Source of the DNA: Capsicum annuum
Taxonomy: Eukaryota > Streptophyta > Magnoliopsida > Solanales > Solanaceae
Length of the DNA stretch: 64,000 nt
Direction: 5' to 3'
NCBI RefSeq assembly: GCF_002878395.1
Contig: NC_061120.1
Span: 92,297,349 to 92,361,348 of the forward strand
In this document: in pieces, positions 46,150 to 58,491 of the stretch
Layout: every line of letters starts with the position of its first letter
Position numbering within the stretch: position 1 is the stretch's first letter
Notes under the pieces: generated by a model
What the model saw: the letters and a program-made list of their open reading frames with translations, nothing else
What the model was told of the DNA's origin: nothing
Databases searched by the model: none
Position numbers and translations under genes: made by a program

Positions 46150-46582
46150 TTTGCAAAAGCTCTATGTGACCTAGGTGCAGCATCAACTTAATGCCATTTG
46201 TAATATACAAGAAAATTGGTTTGGATACCCTAAATCCAACCTCTAAGTGGCTCTTATGGTGGACCGGTCTATAAAAAGGCCAGTGGGTATATTGTTTGAT
46301 GTCCTTGTGAAAGTGGACAAGTTCATTCTCCCGATAGATTTTGTGGTATTAGATTGTGAAATAGACCAAGAGGTGCCTATAATTCTTGGGCGCCCTTTCT
46401 TGGCCACTGGGAGAGACATTGTCGATCTAGAGCTGGGGGAGATAAAATTTAGAGTGCCAGAGGATAAGGTCTCTTTCAAAATTTTCAAGTCAAAGAAGCA
46501 AACTGCAGTGTTGCAAGTAGTATCCATGGTGGATGTTGAAAATGAGAAGATGAATAAGGAGAAGCGTGAAGACCTATATTAA
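46150..46582 (+). pseudogene. Athila-like aspartic protease, frameshifted at the active site
   Basis: The active-site block ALCDLGA is read at 46158-46180, then a shift breaks the frame before the expected hydrophobic loop (NLMPFVIYKKIGLDTL continues in another frame). 46247-46582 is open and holds RSIKRPVGILFDVLVKVDKF, FVVLDCEIDQEVPIILGRPF and LATGRDIVDLE, the C-terminal half of the protease. It would cut the Gag polyprotein; the break makes it inactive. Confidence 0.75.
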
Positions 46583-47657
46583 GAATAAAGGAAGGAAGAC
46601 GTCGTGCCATGATGATAACTAAGGATCTAGGTGGGAGGCAACCCACAAATGCCACGAGAGTGGTTCGTATCCTTTTTGTTATATTTTTGTAGGGTAGATA
46701 TTATCTGTTGCATATGAATAACCCATGCATTTGTGGCACTATGAAGTGCATTGGATGAGCTTTAAAAGGGGAAAATGTGTTAAAATTGATTAAAATACTG
46801 AACAGGGAAAACAGGGGAGCAAAATTGCTCTCAGTTACCGCGATCGCAGTCCCCAAGCGCTTTAGTCATTTAACCCCTAGTTTCTCTCATTTCCCTCACA
46901 CTTCCTTTCAAGATTGTAGTCTATAATTTGGGTTGATTTTTGTCCAAGTTTGTCAGCTCTCAAACAGCATCCTTGCATCCCTCCTGCATCACAACTCCAG
47001 CAAGTGTCATGAATCTGTACTTTTATTTATAAGAATAGGCCATAGAATTCATAATTAAAAGAGGGCCTAAAGTTTTAATTGTTATACTTTCCATGTTATC
47101 TTACTTGATATTGGAGAGATACTAGCTTCTTGAACAAAGTGTGCATACAAGTGGGAAATCTTGAGCACCCAAGTATGTTTGGAAAATATAGACAAATAAG
47201 ATGTGCACACCAAGTGTTTGATAATTTGCCCAAATGAACTTTCACTAATGATATTTGTTTTATAAAGGGAACATCCATTCTCTTGTTAGCATTGTTCATA
47301 TGATCTTCATATGCACCCATATTGTAGAACATTCTAGTAGCCTAAAATTGGAAGAAATGTAAACATGCAGAGCTGACAACGGAACCACTCTCAGGTATCG
47401 TGACCACAATCATATACCGCAATCACAGAAATGCAAATGCGGTCCTGACTCGCGATCGTGATAACTGAGGATAGCTTCCTGTCATGCCAAAAATCTTGTA
47501 CTTTCAATTTTTAGTCAAGAAACACCAAACACCTAGTCCAATGAACTCTAGTGATTAATATAGCACAACTTGCATGATTAAAATATCACCAAAAGATATA
47601 ATGTGTGCTTAGTGCTTTCATGACAATTTCATAGATAAGTATGATCACATCTGATTC
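46583..47657 (+). other. Non-coding part of the Athila-like element
   Basis: No open frame. It contains ggtgggaggcaaccca after the protease end and CpG words (accgcgatcgcagtcc at about 46838; cgcgatcgtgataactg at about 47452) like those in the LTR. RT, RNase H and integrase should lie here. Confidence 0.55.
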
Positions 47658-48900
47658 ATGGTACCCGAGTACCACACTCATTACTACAGTGATGTTTCAA
47701 GGACAAAGCTTCTCTCGGAGAGAGGAATTTGCATGGAAAATATGCCGGAGAAACTACAAAAACTTCATGATAAACTGGAATCCATAGGGTGGTGGTTCTT
47801 CGCCCCAGAACCATCCATTGCAAATGATCAATGGGTTCGTGAATTTTATACAAACATTAGTAAAGTCTCTTTTTTGGACCCACTCAATGTGACTGTCAAG
47901 ATTCGGGGAAAGTTGGTGAATGTTGGGGTTAAACAAATCAATGATATTTATGGGCTTAAGCATGCTGACATGAGTGAATTCAAAGCGAAAGGGTGTAAAT
48001 CAGGGAGTTGTTTTGTACAATAGCTATACCCAAAAAAAAAGTCTTGTGTACTAAGTCTAAAAGCTATATTTCCATGAACGACTTCACTTTCGAGGCCGGA
48101 TATGGTTGCACATCATCTATATTCGAGTTTCTCCCTGCATCTACATAATAGCAGTCCCCGAATTACATGATAGGATAGTTGCCTATATTTTAGACGATAT
48201 CCTTCTAGATGTTGGTCAACTCATGGTTAATGAAATAGATCATTTCAAGAAATAAGGCCATACACATCTATTCTTCCCCTCTTTGATTATAGAGCTTTAA
48301 TAAAGAGTAGAGATGGAAGAGTATGCTAGGGATACATTGGTGTGCCCTAATTCCATCATTTTCCCATTGAGGATTAGAGGTGAGGGCGCACCTGACAAAA
48401 AAAGAAAAGAAAGATCGACTTGGAAAATCCAACATGCGGTGAGCCTGAGTCTCATAGTCCAACCACCATAAGGCCACTTAAGGAGATTGGAGTAAACATT
48501 GCAACCATCAAAGAGCTTGTGTCTAGTTTGCCCCAAGGACCGGGAGAGCCTTCCACCACTCACCATTCTTATGTGTCATGTACTGATTATGAGAAGTACA
48601 AAGAGGACTAAAAAAAGAAAAAAGGTACCATTGATAAGCTTGAAAATGCCTACTCCTCTTTGGTGGAGTCACATCGAGACCTTTGGATCGTGCATGAAAA
48701 AATGGTTACAAGGGAGAAGAAGAGGGATAAATTATTTATCAGGATGTGGAAGGGCATGAAGGGCCTATGAAAGGTCCTAAGGCCTCGAGATAAACTTCTT
48801 TATTCTTACGTGGATAGTAACAATGAGGCCCCAGCTGATTGGTTTGATCTTGAGGAAGATGGTGATGATGTAGAATCCGACAGTGATAGCAGCCTTTGAT
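47658..48900 (+). pseudogene. Putative plant transposon protein domain ORF in the Athila-like element
   Basis: Open for 121 residues (47658-48023), then continued in changing frames. Blocks: SERGICMENMPEKLQKLHDK, NDQWVREFYTNI, VKIRGKLVNVGVKQINDIYG; further on VPELHDRIVAYILDDILLDV, NEIDHFKK, LFFPSLIIEL; then ENPTCGEPESH and a Lys-rich tail (48410-48760). This order resembles the domain known as putative plant transposon protein, found in many plant Ty3 elements and in stand-alone genes. Its biochemical role is unknown to me. It occupies the place where Athila elements carry an env-like ORF. Several stops make this copy non-functional. Confidence 0.6.
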
Positions 48901-50757
48901 GCAGTTTCAGGTAGCACCATTATCTCTGTTAACCTTGATTATTTATGCAGTTGGGACACTGCTACCTTTACAGTTGGATAGTTTCTCCTTATTCTTATTC
49001 ATTTAATTTTGGCCTGTATTATTAATATTTCTGCATACCTTTCTGCTCTTTTGGATAATTCTTATCTTTATTTTTATTTGGGTTATAATATTCTGGCACT
49101 CTGATGGTACCCACATTTGCATGGATTAGTTATTTTGTTCTGGGTTTGTTACCTTATTTTTGTTTTAGTAGATGAACTTTTCCATTATGATTGGGTTTCT
49201 AACCATGGGAGCAGGGGAAGTCTAAGTACCCGTGGCACCGAGGCCATAGAATGTAAGGGAAGTCTGAGTACCTGTAGCATTAATGATCTGGGATTGCATT
49301 AATATCCATTGGTGAAGTTTGAGTAACTATTTGATGGACCGCTCGTACTATGATTTCAAATGTAAGATGATAGCTTGGATATTTTCCATGATTAGCAAAT
49401 TATGTGTGGTACGGGTATAAAAGAAAACAACCCTCTCCGTCCAAAAATTTTGCAAAATTCAAAGGCATGGACGTGAGCAACTTGGTGATGAAATTTTTCC
49501 CTCTTTCTATGACTCTGAAAGTTGACTTTGGAAAATAGTGAATACTCCATCTTTGTCTTGAGAAGGTAGAACAATTGAACCCCCTTGACGACATTCGTAT
49601 TCCATGTGTGTGAGTTTAATTGTCTTTATCTCATGTGTATTTGTACTATCTAGAACTTGCCCCATTAGTCTTTCAAAGTTAAATTTTGATTATGCTTGGT
49701 TGGTATAATGATCATAGGCCATCTTGTGATTTTAGAAGCCCACTTTAACCTAAAGATCCTACCAATACAAAGGATTTACCCCTAGTCACCCTCTTTAAGT
49801 CTTTGGACTTTTCTTTGGCAAACGCATTACAAGTCGTGACCCTTCTATTCATCCCCTCTTGAACCCCATCCTCCTTGAACTTAAGAATAAAAATTGAGGC
49901 TAAAAGCGTAAGTTGGGGATGGTGTAAAGAGAAAGAAGTATAGTTGAGCCACGAAGTCGTAAGAAGGTGCCTACAAGCTTAAACAAGTAAGCATTTTGCT
50001 TTGAAGAAAGAGAAAATCCATTAAAAGAATGAAATGCATAGATTTTAAATGCATGAAAAAATAGGCGAAGAGCATGTGAGTAAAGTAAAAAGGAAAAAAT
50101 AGGCAAATTAGTAATGGAATAAGAAGTAGCCCAAAGAGCAATGCATGAAAGGATTATGATGTAGAAGTTCAAGGAGGGTGTAGTCTTATCATCCCAAGAT
50201 AATGTCCTACCCTACCCTAAACCTACATTACAAGCTCATAAAGTCCTTATGTGATTCCCAACCAAGTGTGGTCATTGTAGCGATGATTCAAAATAAGGGC
50301 AAGCTTATGGCATGATACTTGGTAACATAGAGAATTTCTTGAGAGAGTGAGTGTTTTCACTTAAAATTCCTTGTTGCATGATCAGTAACAAGGTGTGTGA
50401 ATATTTAATTTCTCATGAGGAGGAATGTGAACTAGTTGAGCTAGGAGATTTTATCATCTTCTACACAATGAGACAAATAGAGGTATATCATGATTGTAGT
50501 CAACATGTGAGTCATCTCTAGAGTGTTAGTAGTTGTTACATGGTTGACCCCAAAGTCTATTTCATCCTTCACTATTTTATTTTATTATGAGGGGAGTCGT
50601 TAGAAGCCTATTTGCCTATGTGTGAAAATCTTTTGGTGGTAGCAATCAAGTTTGAGTCACATAATCATTGAGTGATAGAATAAGGGCATACATATGAAGT
50701 TGTCTCATAATAAGGGGTAGTTGCTTGAGGACAAGTAAGGTCTTAAGTTGGGGGTTT
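48901..50757 (+). other. 3' non-coding region of the Athila-like element
   Basis: No gene. A short repeated word gggaagtct.agtacc occurs at 49204-49280. The segment ends in the polypurine tract aagttgggggtttt (50744-50757). Confidence 0.6.
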
Positions 50758-52102
50758 TGATGAGGGGTGATTTTTCTACTCATTCTCACTAAACATTTGT
50801 GCACATTACCTTATTTGGAATAAATGAATGAGACATATTGGTGATAAAATGCACTAATATCCACTCTTTGAAGGCATAAAGTTGAGGAGATCAAAAGATG
50901 TGGATTGGGGCTGAAAATGATAAAAAGGAGCAAAGACGAGTGCAGCTGAAGACCTGGACTACATCAGCCTCAATTACCATGACTGCAGTCCTCAATCTGC
51001 GGTCACGGTCAGTCAAGACGATCAACACAATGTGGTTGCGGTACATAACTGTGGTCTGATGGACGTAGTTGCGGATAGCCACGTGCAATCACAATTCAGC
51101 GGGAATATGCCTAGGGGCAGATCTATAAAAGTACTTAGACAATCCCAAACCATATATAAGAAAAAAACCTTTCTTCTTTTGGTATTGCTCACCTCATAAC
51201 TAATTTTGATTTGAGAAGAAGAAACCCTAATTAGGAAAGTGTGTAACTACTCTTGGAAGCTTAATTTCTTAGTGATTTTGTGAAGAATAAATGTTTTTGA
51301 TAATCCTCATGGTATATTTCTCTTTACTTTCTTCATGAGTATCTAAGTAATTTAGTCTTAGGGTTATGTTGAACTAGAGTGTAATTGTGTGTGGGTGTTG
51401 TTGTGTTTGCATAATTTAAATGGATTTGATGGGTGAAAACTCCAAACTCTAGAAATCCTTTGTCATTCTTGTAAGAGGGATAAAGGCAAACTTGAGGTAA
51501 CCCATAACATTTTTGAAAGAGGGTCATAGGGGGACAAAGTAATGGTGAACAATTGAGTCTATGGTTTACTACCTTTTTCAATCTTAGAAATAAGTGTGAT
51601 GGGAGTGTAAGCCATGTAGGAGCATCATCCTAGAAATAGGGATGCTTGATTGAGGTGTTAGGTGATTACAAATTTCACACTTGTTACGTGCTCATAAGAG
51701 CCAATGGGTGAAATCATTGTAGTTTTATTGAAAGATGACCACAATGAATTTCGACCTAGCCTACCCTTTGATCAATAACTAAAACTCATTCCAAACCATC
51801 ATTTACCCACACACTTTGCCTTTAGGTAGACATAATCCTAAGACCCCCTCTATTCTTAATCTTAAATCAAAAGTGTTCTATCCATGCTTTGTTAGTTGAC
51901 GAACTATCTCCAAATCAAAATCCCCTCACTTTATTTTACATGCCTTGTTTATTATCATTCTGGGTAAAATTGTAGTAACTAGGACACCCATAAGATTTGA
52001 AGCCTATAATTCGCTCCTTGTGGATGCAAACCCAACTCTAGTTGGGTTGTTTGACAATGACCACCTCACCCTTTAATCATAGGTGTGAGTTCAGCATTAT
52101 CA
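50758..52102 (+). repeat. 3' LTR of the Athila-like element
   Basis: Starts TGATGAGGGG after the polypurine tract and ends CATTATCA. It is about 40 bp shorter than the 5' LTR through small deletions. Confidence 0.87.
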
Positions 52103-52722
52103 GTAATAAAATCATGGTCTGACTGACTTGTAACTTTAGAATAAAGACATGTATAAATAGATAGGTATCAGGTGTTCCTAACCCTCCAGCATAGAATAAT
52201 TACAAACATATTATAACAATATATAAAACAGTGATATAAAGTCATAGTTCAAAAATCCAAAACACAAGACATTTCAGTAAATGAGTGAGAAATATGAATT
52301 TGATCATGGGAGCGTGTTAAACTTGAGAAGACAATATATTTACATGGTTTAATTCATAAATTGATGATTTAGCATGAAATCAATTGAACATGACATAGTT
52401 AATTCAAATTTAAAATATGAAGTATCCTAATTTATATGGGAAGATATGTTGACATGGCTTGAATTCAAATTTCTAAGAAGACATGGATAAAATTCATGAT
52501 TTACATGGATAATTTCCCAAAAGAAGGTTAAAATCCATACATGAATAAAAATGGGATTTTTGGGATTCATGGGTGGAAGGAACCCATTGATGAATGCCCC
52601 ACATACTTGAATGTAGAAGCATTGGATAAATTTCTTGGGATTGAACTTGATGAACCCTAGTTGGTTTTGGAAATTACCCCTTTTACTCTATGATGGATAA
52701 TTTTTGAGTTATGATAGGTTAG

Positions 52723-55307
52723 TGTAACGCTCGAAATCTGGTACCCGGAATGCTATACGGTGCTCATGACCCCAAAGGACCATAAGCTAACCCATCACTG
52801 ATATCTGTGCTTGTATACTGCATGATATACTATATAATGCGAAGACATAAACTGAAAGGACATAAGGTTCAAACTGTAACATAATATCCGATAAAATATA
52901 ACATCTGGGATGGGGTTTAAATACCTAAAACAAAATTGTCTAAACATACTGTAGTCTGAAAAGCCTCTAAAACATGATTATCTGAATAGGGAGTTGATGG
53001 GACATGCCCCCAACTAACTCTAACCAATAAACTAATTAATAAGACAATAAATAAATAATCATGTCCTCAAAATATGAGGACTCACTGCTAACTCTAACTG
53101 TGGAGACTAGAATGCTACTGATGCTTTTGAGCTCGTGCTTCTGAACCAATGGTATAAGACACCATAGCGCAAATACGTAAGTACTTTGAATGTACTGGTA
53201 TGCATGTGAAGTAGTCCAAATGCAAAGCGTTTACATGCATGATCTATACTAACTGACTAAAAAATATGAATGTGATAGTACATGCATGAATACATAATAA
53301 CTGTAACTATGGTCGCGATAACATGATTACTAAGTCTGAGTACTGATAACATGAGATACTGATAACTGTATAACTGAAATAACTGATACTGAGTGACTGT
53401 CTCTGATAGTCTATTTTCTGATGAAACTAGCTGAGTTCTGCACTATTTTGAGTTAACTGTATCTGATAGCCCTGAATTCTATAGAACTATCTGAGTCCTA
53501 CTACTGAGACTAGATGATTGTATCTGACAGTCCTGATTCTGTAACCAAAACTGTAGGAAGTATTCATCTAACCAACATGCCCCTAATACACCATTATGGC
53601 TGAGTTGGGGTCCAATCTGTAACCCCAATTGGAAGGGTGTAAATACCACACCACTGGTAAGGACAATTTGTGAGAAGCCCTCATATAATAGGTAAATCTA
53701 GTAAGAATAGCGGGAACCCTTATATAACAGGTTAATCCACCTCATCTACCCTCATATAACAGGCTATGATGTCTCAACCTATGCTGGCTACATAGTTCTG
53801 GAATGAAAGGATTGCTTCTAAGAATCACACCCTCATATAACAGGTGAGTTCCCCTCCTTGGGTTCACTCGGTGCTAATTTCTGCTCCCATCTGAATAGGC
53901 ACTGAACATAATTAATTGAACTGGACTAGACTAAATTCATAGAGTTCTGTTAGCTGACGAAATACTATTGAGATTACTAAATTACTGAGCTTTCTTGAGT
54001 CACATGACTAACTGGGTCTATGGACCATGGCTTGACTAAGGTATCGTGAAAACATAACACTAAATCTAGGCACACAACTATATTTTTCTAGTACAAGTAC
54101 CCCCAGGACTCGATGGAAGAAAACTGACAAGGCATGACATTATTGAATACAAGATCAACATCAACAATCCATAATACAATAGTTGGAGATATTTCATGGG
54201 AACATAGTTATCAAAATCATGTACATGAGTTGACAATACATGTCAACATATCATAATTTCATCAATTAGTCACATAAGTAATCCTTGAAGCACCCATAAT
54301 GCACAACAATATCATAAAAGTCATTTTGATCATAGGGGTAAAGCATGCATTTGTCATTGGGATCACAATTAATCTATGAAGCATAATTTCTATCCCTTTA
54401 TGCATTTTATCAAACATCTTATAGGCACAACCTAAAGCATAGGTGAAATTATCAATTTAACAATTCATAAACCACCCAAATACATGGACTTTCAACTTAT
54501 ATGAAAACGTAGTTTCATATATACACATAAAGATCCCAACTTGGAAATTATACAATATCAATCATATAAACATAATCAACCCACAACATAACATTATGAT
54601 TCATAATTTAAAAATAGGGTTCTTGAGATTTATGGATGAAAGAAATCCATAAATCAACACAACGCATACCTTAGTTCTTGGTTTAGTGAAGATTGACAGA
54701 GAGACTTTCTTGAAATTGAATCCCCAATTAAAATCCTAACTTGTTCTTGAGAGAAAATTAAGAGAAACTATTATATTTTTAGTGAAGAATGGCTAAATCA
54801 TGTGTTATTGGGTTTAAATAGGAGTGGAAAATTGATCCTTTTAACCCTGGACGCATCTTTTAATTTCAGTGAAAATTTCCCGAACTGGACCCCTGGCGCG
54901 ACGCGGTGCTATCGTGCCGTGTCACTGGAATTTGACAACTAAGAAATTGAGGGATGGTACGACACCAATCCATCGTGTTGCCACTTTATTTGAAACCTGG
55001 AAGTTTGGTGCGACGCGCCACTATTATGGACCCCTACTGGAATTTGACAATTACCATTTTCTCCTGTGGCGCGGCGCGCCACTGACTAATATGGTGCTGT
55101 TTTACGATGGGAACTTGAAATAGTCATAATTTCTTACCCGGTTATCGGATTTGGGAAAATCTTATATCGATGGAAATCTTATTGAGTTTTCCACATAAAA
55201 AAAGTGAAAATCTTACAAATCCCTCATGGAATAAACATCATTTAATTTAGAAGATGATACTAGACATTCTTAGGATAAAATTAGCTAGAAAATTTTAGGG
55301 TATTACA
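52723..55307 (-). mobile_element. Solo LTR, chromovirus type, 2.6 kb
   Basis: On the minus strand it starts TGTAATACCC and ends GAGCGTTACA. Flanking duplication gttag at 52718-52722 and 55308-55312. Removing it restores the surrounding LTR. It is related to 22027-23856, to the chromovirus LTRs and to 61308-63844. It carries four copies of the word CCCTCATATAACAGG (or one-base variants) and a CpG-rich block at 54885-55090. Confidence 0.9.
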
Positions 55308-55839
55308 GTTAGGGTAGTATTTTTACTTGATAACTGTTGGTTGGAGGGTGAAATAACATAATTTTGGGGTTAAAAGAGTGGGAAAATACCAATTAAACCC
55401 TTGGGAATTGTCTCGAAAATGTCTGGAAGTCGTCCCGACGAGTTTGGCCACGACTCATAAGATCTGGATATGATTCATAGCTTGTCATCTCCAGGAACCC
55501 ATGCTTCAACCCATAATACCATAAAGACTCTTCCTCTTAACAACTCATAGGATCTGCTTGCGAGTCATCATCAGGAGTCGTAACCACTGGCAGCTTTGAC
55601 AGTGTTTTAGTAATTTGGCCATAACTTTTCACCCCGATATCAAATTAAGGAAAAATTGGTATCATTGGAAAGATAATTCAATTTTATATATATGTTGGTG
55701 GCTCTTGATCTTAGAAATTCATTGTATACCCAAATTTATTCTCATTTGAATCTGACCATAGTTATATTATTCACAAGAATTTAATCGCTATGGGATGTTT
55801 CGACTTGTCTATAAGTTAGGAAATATTTAGGGTCTTACT

Positions 55840-57124
55840 ATATGTCCAATTCACTTGTAAAACTACTAAAACATGAATATTGATGCTTGAATCCTTTAAT
55901 GGTCAGGCTATAAGTCTTCATAATGACTCATAATGTCTGGATACGTGTAGTATGCTGGACTTATAACCACTGGGTTGAATATTTTGGATTACATACTGTT
56001 GTGACTACAAGTCCCTACTTACAACTCATAGTTACTGATTATGAGTTGTAGTGAGTAGTCGTAGTCACTGGAATTGAGTAGAGGGATTCACTAGAGTGGC
56101 TACGACTCATTCGTAACGACTCACCACGAGTGTTTACGACTAGTTACCTTCAATCATAGCCATGGCAGTTTATAAGGTCATTAAGGGAAATCTTCAATAA
56201 CCTTTTGCCATGACCTCAGATTAGAATGAGGCATGTAGCGTTGGAAATCTTCACAGTCATTACATCTTCTTTGGCATTATCCTATGCTTTGTGTGCCAAC
56301 CTTGTTCATCATTATCGTCAGCAATAATATAATTATTTTATACATTGCATTTGATTTATCGGGTTGATGTTGTGATAGAATTTACGTATTGACTTGTTAT
56401 ATGTCTACTTGCTCTATATCCTGTTACTTATACTTGATCATCTTTTATATGCATATGCTTCTCTATTTATACTGCATGTGATATAATGTATACTTGTGTT
56501 ATACTTGATGTATTGTTGTTGCATTTGTAATATATATTAGAATTATTAATGCAACAGTGTGGGCTGCCGTTGTAGGATATTTTTTGATTGCAGGTGATGT
56601 ACCCTTAGTGCGTATTTTCTGTGCCTTATTTTGTAATTTGCTCGGTCAACCTATGATACCTACTGAGTATAAGAGGATCGTGCTCTAGCCTACTGCGTCC
56701 TTTTGATGCAGGTCCTAGTATGAGTGCACCCCAGCTTGGTTGACTCGGGTGATCATCAGAGCTTTCAAGGTAGTTGATGATTTTTAGGCATTCGGATGTC
56801 TTCTGCTACCTTTCTTTATAAACTATTTCCTTACTTTTATTTTAGAGACAGTTTCATTTATATTTGGATATCTTACGTATTTACTTGGATTTGAATTTTA
56901 CTAGATATGTTCTTATACTGTTGAAACCTCATTTTGGGGGTTATGGCTATATTATTATGTTTCTTTATGTATTAATTACACTTGTATGGGATTCATTGTA
57001 AAAGTCTTATCTTGGGGGTATTTTTGTCTTTTTACCTTTTATGTATCGATTAGTGTGATAGGCTTACTTGTCAAGGTATATCGCGACAAGTGCCATCATG
57101 ACCTATCGATTTTGGATCATGACA
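55840..57124 (+). repeat. 5' LTR of a plus-strand Ty3 element (start uncertain)
   Basis: Ends ggatCATGACA at 57124, followed by a primer-binding site. It is rich in acgactca words (55860-56150) like the LTR at 55313-55839, so it belongs to the same family in the opposite orientation. A clean TG start was not found; the left end abuts the other LTR. The segment has no gene. Confidence 0.6.
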
Positions 57125-57127
57125 AAT

Positions 57128-57138
57128 TGGTATCAGAG
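57128..57138 (+). promoter_or_regulatory. Primer-binding site, initiator-Met tRNA type
   Basis: TGGTATCAGAG begins three bases after the LTR end, an exact match to the start of the usual chromovirus/Ty3 primer-binding site. Confidence 0.8.
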
Positions 57139-57333
57139 AATCCAGATTTCATTGTTCTCAATGGTGTAAGAATAGAATGTCTAATAGAGTCTCATGGATC
57201 GGTACGTACACATTCATATCTATCTTTGAGAGGCAATAGAATGTCTTTAAGAAACTTCCCTTATTTTATTCCTTATCATGTAGACTTCTTTCTTATATTA
57301 TGTCCTGAGTTGTGTTTCACTCTTTTTATACAG

Positions 57334-58491
57334 ATGGTGTTGATTAGGTCTCGCAAGGTCAGAAATGCAAAGCCTTCTTCTGGAGAGAGTTCAGTCGAAA
57401 GGATGAGCCTCGAGTCCCAGACGTACTCGAGAGAAGAAATGGGCATGTGGTTCAGCCCTGTCTAGGAGAAGTGCTAGGGGACTCTTCCCTGAGCCTCGTG
57501 TTGAGCAGGTTGGAAGTATGAGTTCTACTCCAGCTCTTCAGAGTTCGTCTTCTCTAATATTAGTGGGATTGTTGGTGCATTTGCTGACCCATTTAGAGGG
57601 TTATCTTTTGGTTATGTCAGGTGTTCCTCTAATTTAGAGTGTGGATCCTCCTATTGCACCTACTACTATTTTGGATACTCCTTAGACCCGAGTCCTATTC
57701 CTATTTCAACAGCGACATATGAGCATACTATTCTGAGATCGAGAGTTTATCCTTCATCTATGTTACCTCCTCAGATGGGATCTCGGTTTGCTAAATTCAC
57801 TTTGTCTTCTCTTGCTATATGTACAGTAATGCCTTCTAAGGATTAGAAGAGGTTCAAGAGATTTACTCATTTGGGTCCTCATAGATTTAGTGGTGCTGTG
57901 GGCGAGGAATTGATTAATTATCGAGAGAAATTGTATAACTTGGGTTCTCTTGAGTCGCATGGAGTGTATTTTACTAGCTATCAGTTAAGGGATGCTGCTA
58001 GAGATTGGTGGAGGTCGTTTGTTGGTCATAGACTTCTTGATTCCCTAAGTTGACTTATGATCAGTTTCCTGATGCCTTTCTATAGAGATTTATGCCTTAT
58101 AGTTTGAGATATTGGATATGTGATGAGTTTGAGCGATTGGAGCCGGGCCTCATGACTATAATAGAGTATGAGTCACATTTTCTTTCCTGGTATAAAAATT
58201 CCTATGCTAATATTTCCATCGAGTCTGAGAAAATTTAAAAGTTCATGAAGGTTTTAGATGTCTTTCTTCAGTTGGCTATATCTCATATGGTTGTATTTGG
58301 GGCATCTTTTTAGAGCATTGTAGATCACACCAAGATGACAGAGGGTTCTTCGGTTATCTCAGGTGGCGCCAAGAAGGTGCGCCATTTCGGTAAGTTCAGA
58401 TGTCAATCTTCTCATGTTGGAGATTTTAGAGGTTCTCGTGGTTATCAGGGTAGGCCAGTACAGGTGGCCTTATAGAGTTTAGGTGGTGGAT
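57334..58491 (+). pseudogene. Ty3 gag, decayed and cut off on the right
   Basis: ATG at 57334 (MVLIRSRKVRNAKPSSGESS) after the leader. Frameshifts and stops follow at about 57463, 57630 and 57845. The gag core reads RFTHLGPHRFSGAVGEELIN (57856-57915), LRDAARDWWRSFVG (57985-58028), RFMPYSLRYWICDEFERLEP (58089-58148) and IIEYESHFLSWY. It ends with an Arg/Gly-rich stretch near 58430, before any zinc knuckle. At 58492 an Athila-like LTR begins, so the rest of this element is not seen. Confidence 0.75.

Larger units (their letters stand above)
42894..52102 (+). mobile_element. Athila-like Ty3 retrotransposon, complete but lacking RT and integrase
   Basis: LTRs at 42894-44280 and 50758-52102 start TGATGAG and end TTATCA. 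The duplication gtaat lies on both sides (42889-42893 and 52103-52107). Interior: TGGTGTCATTGTTGGGGA primer-binding region, gag (44422-45941), protease (46150-46582), a segment without open frames, a putative-plant-transposon-protein ORF (47658 on), a long 3' UTR, and the polypurine tract aagttgggggtttt (50744-50757). RT, RNase H and integrase are absent. The element would rely on related autonomous copies. Confidence 0.88.
41590..55839 (-). mobile_element. Minus-strand Ty3 element: truncated interior plus 5' LTR split by two nested insertions
   Basis: From right to left on the minus strand: LTR (55839 to 41832, ending GTCGTGACA), primer-binding site, leader, and gag ATG at 41608 (MPPRRA), after which the element is cut off. 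The LTR is interrupted by a complete Athila-like element (42894-52102) and a solo LTR (52723-55307); without them it is about 2.2 kb. Both junctions are proven by target-site duplications. The outer right end reads gggtctta, matching an LTR start of the TGTAAGACCC kind. Confidence 0.75.

Noticed and set aside
54869..55123. 84-residue open frame at the CpG-rich block
   Set aside because: It lies within the solo LTR and follows from locally higher GC; the corresponding place in related LTRs is not open.
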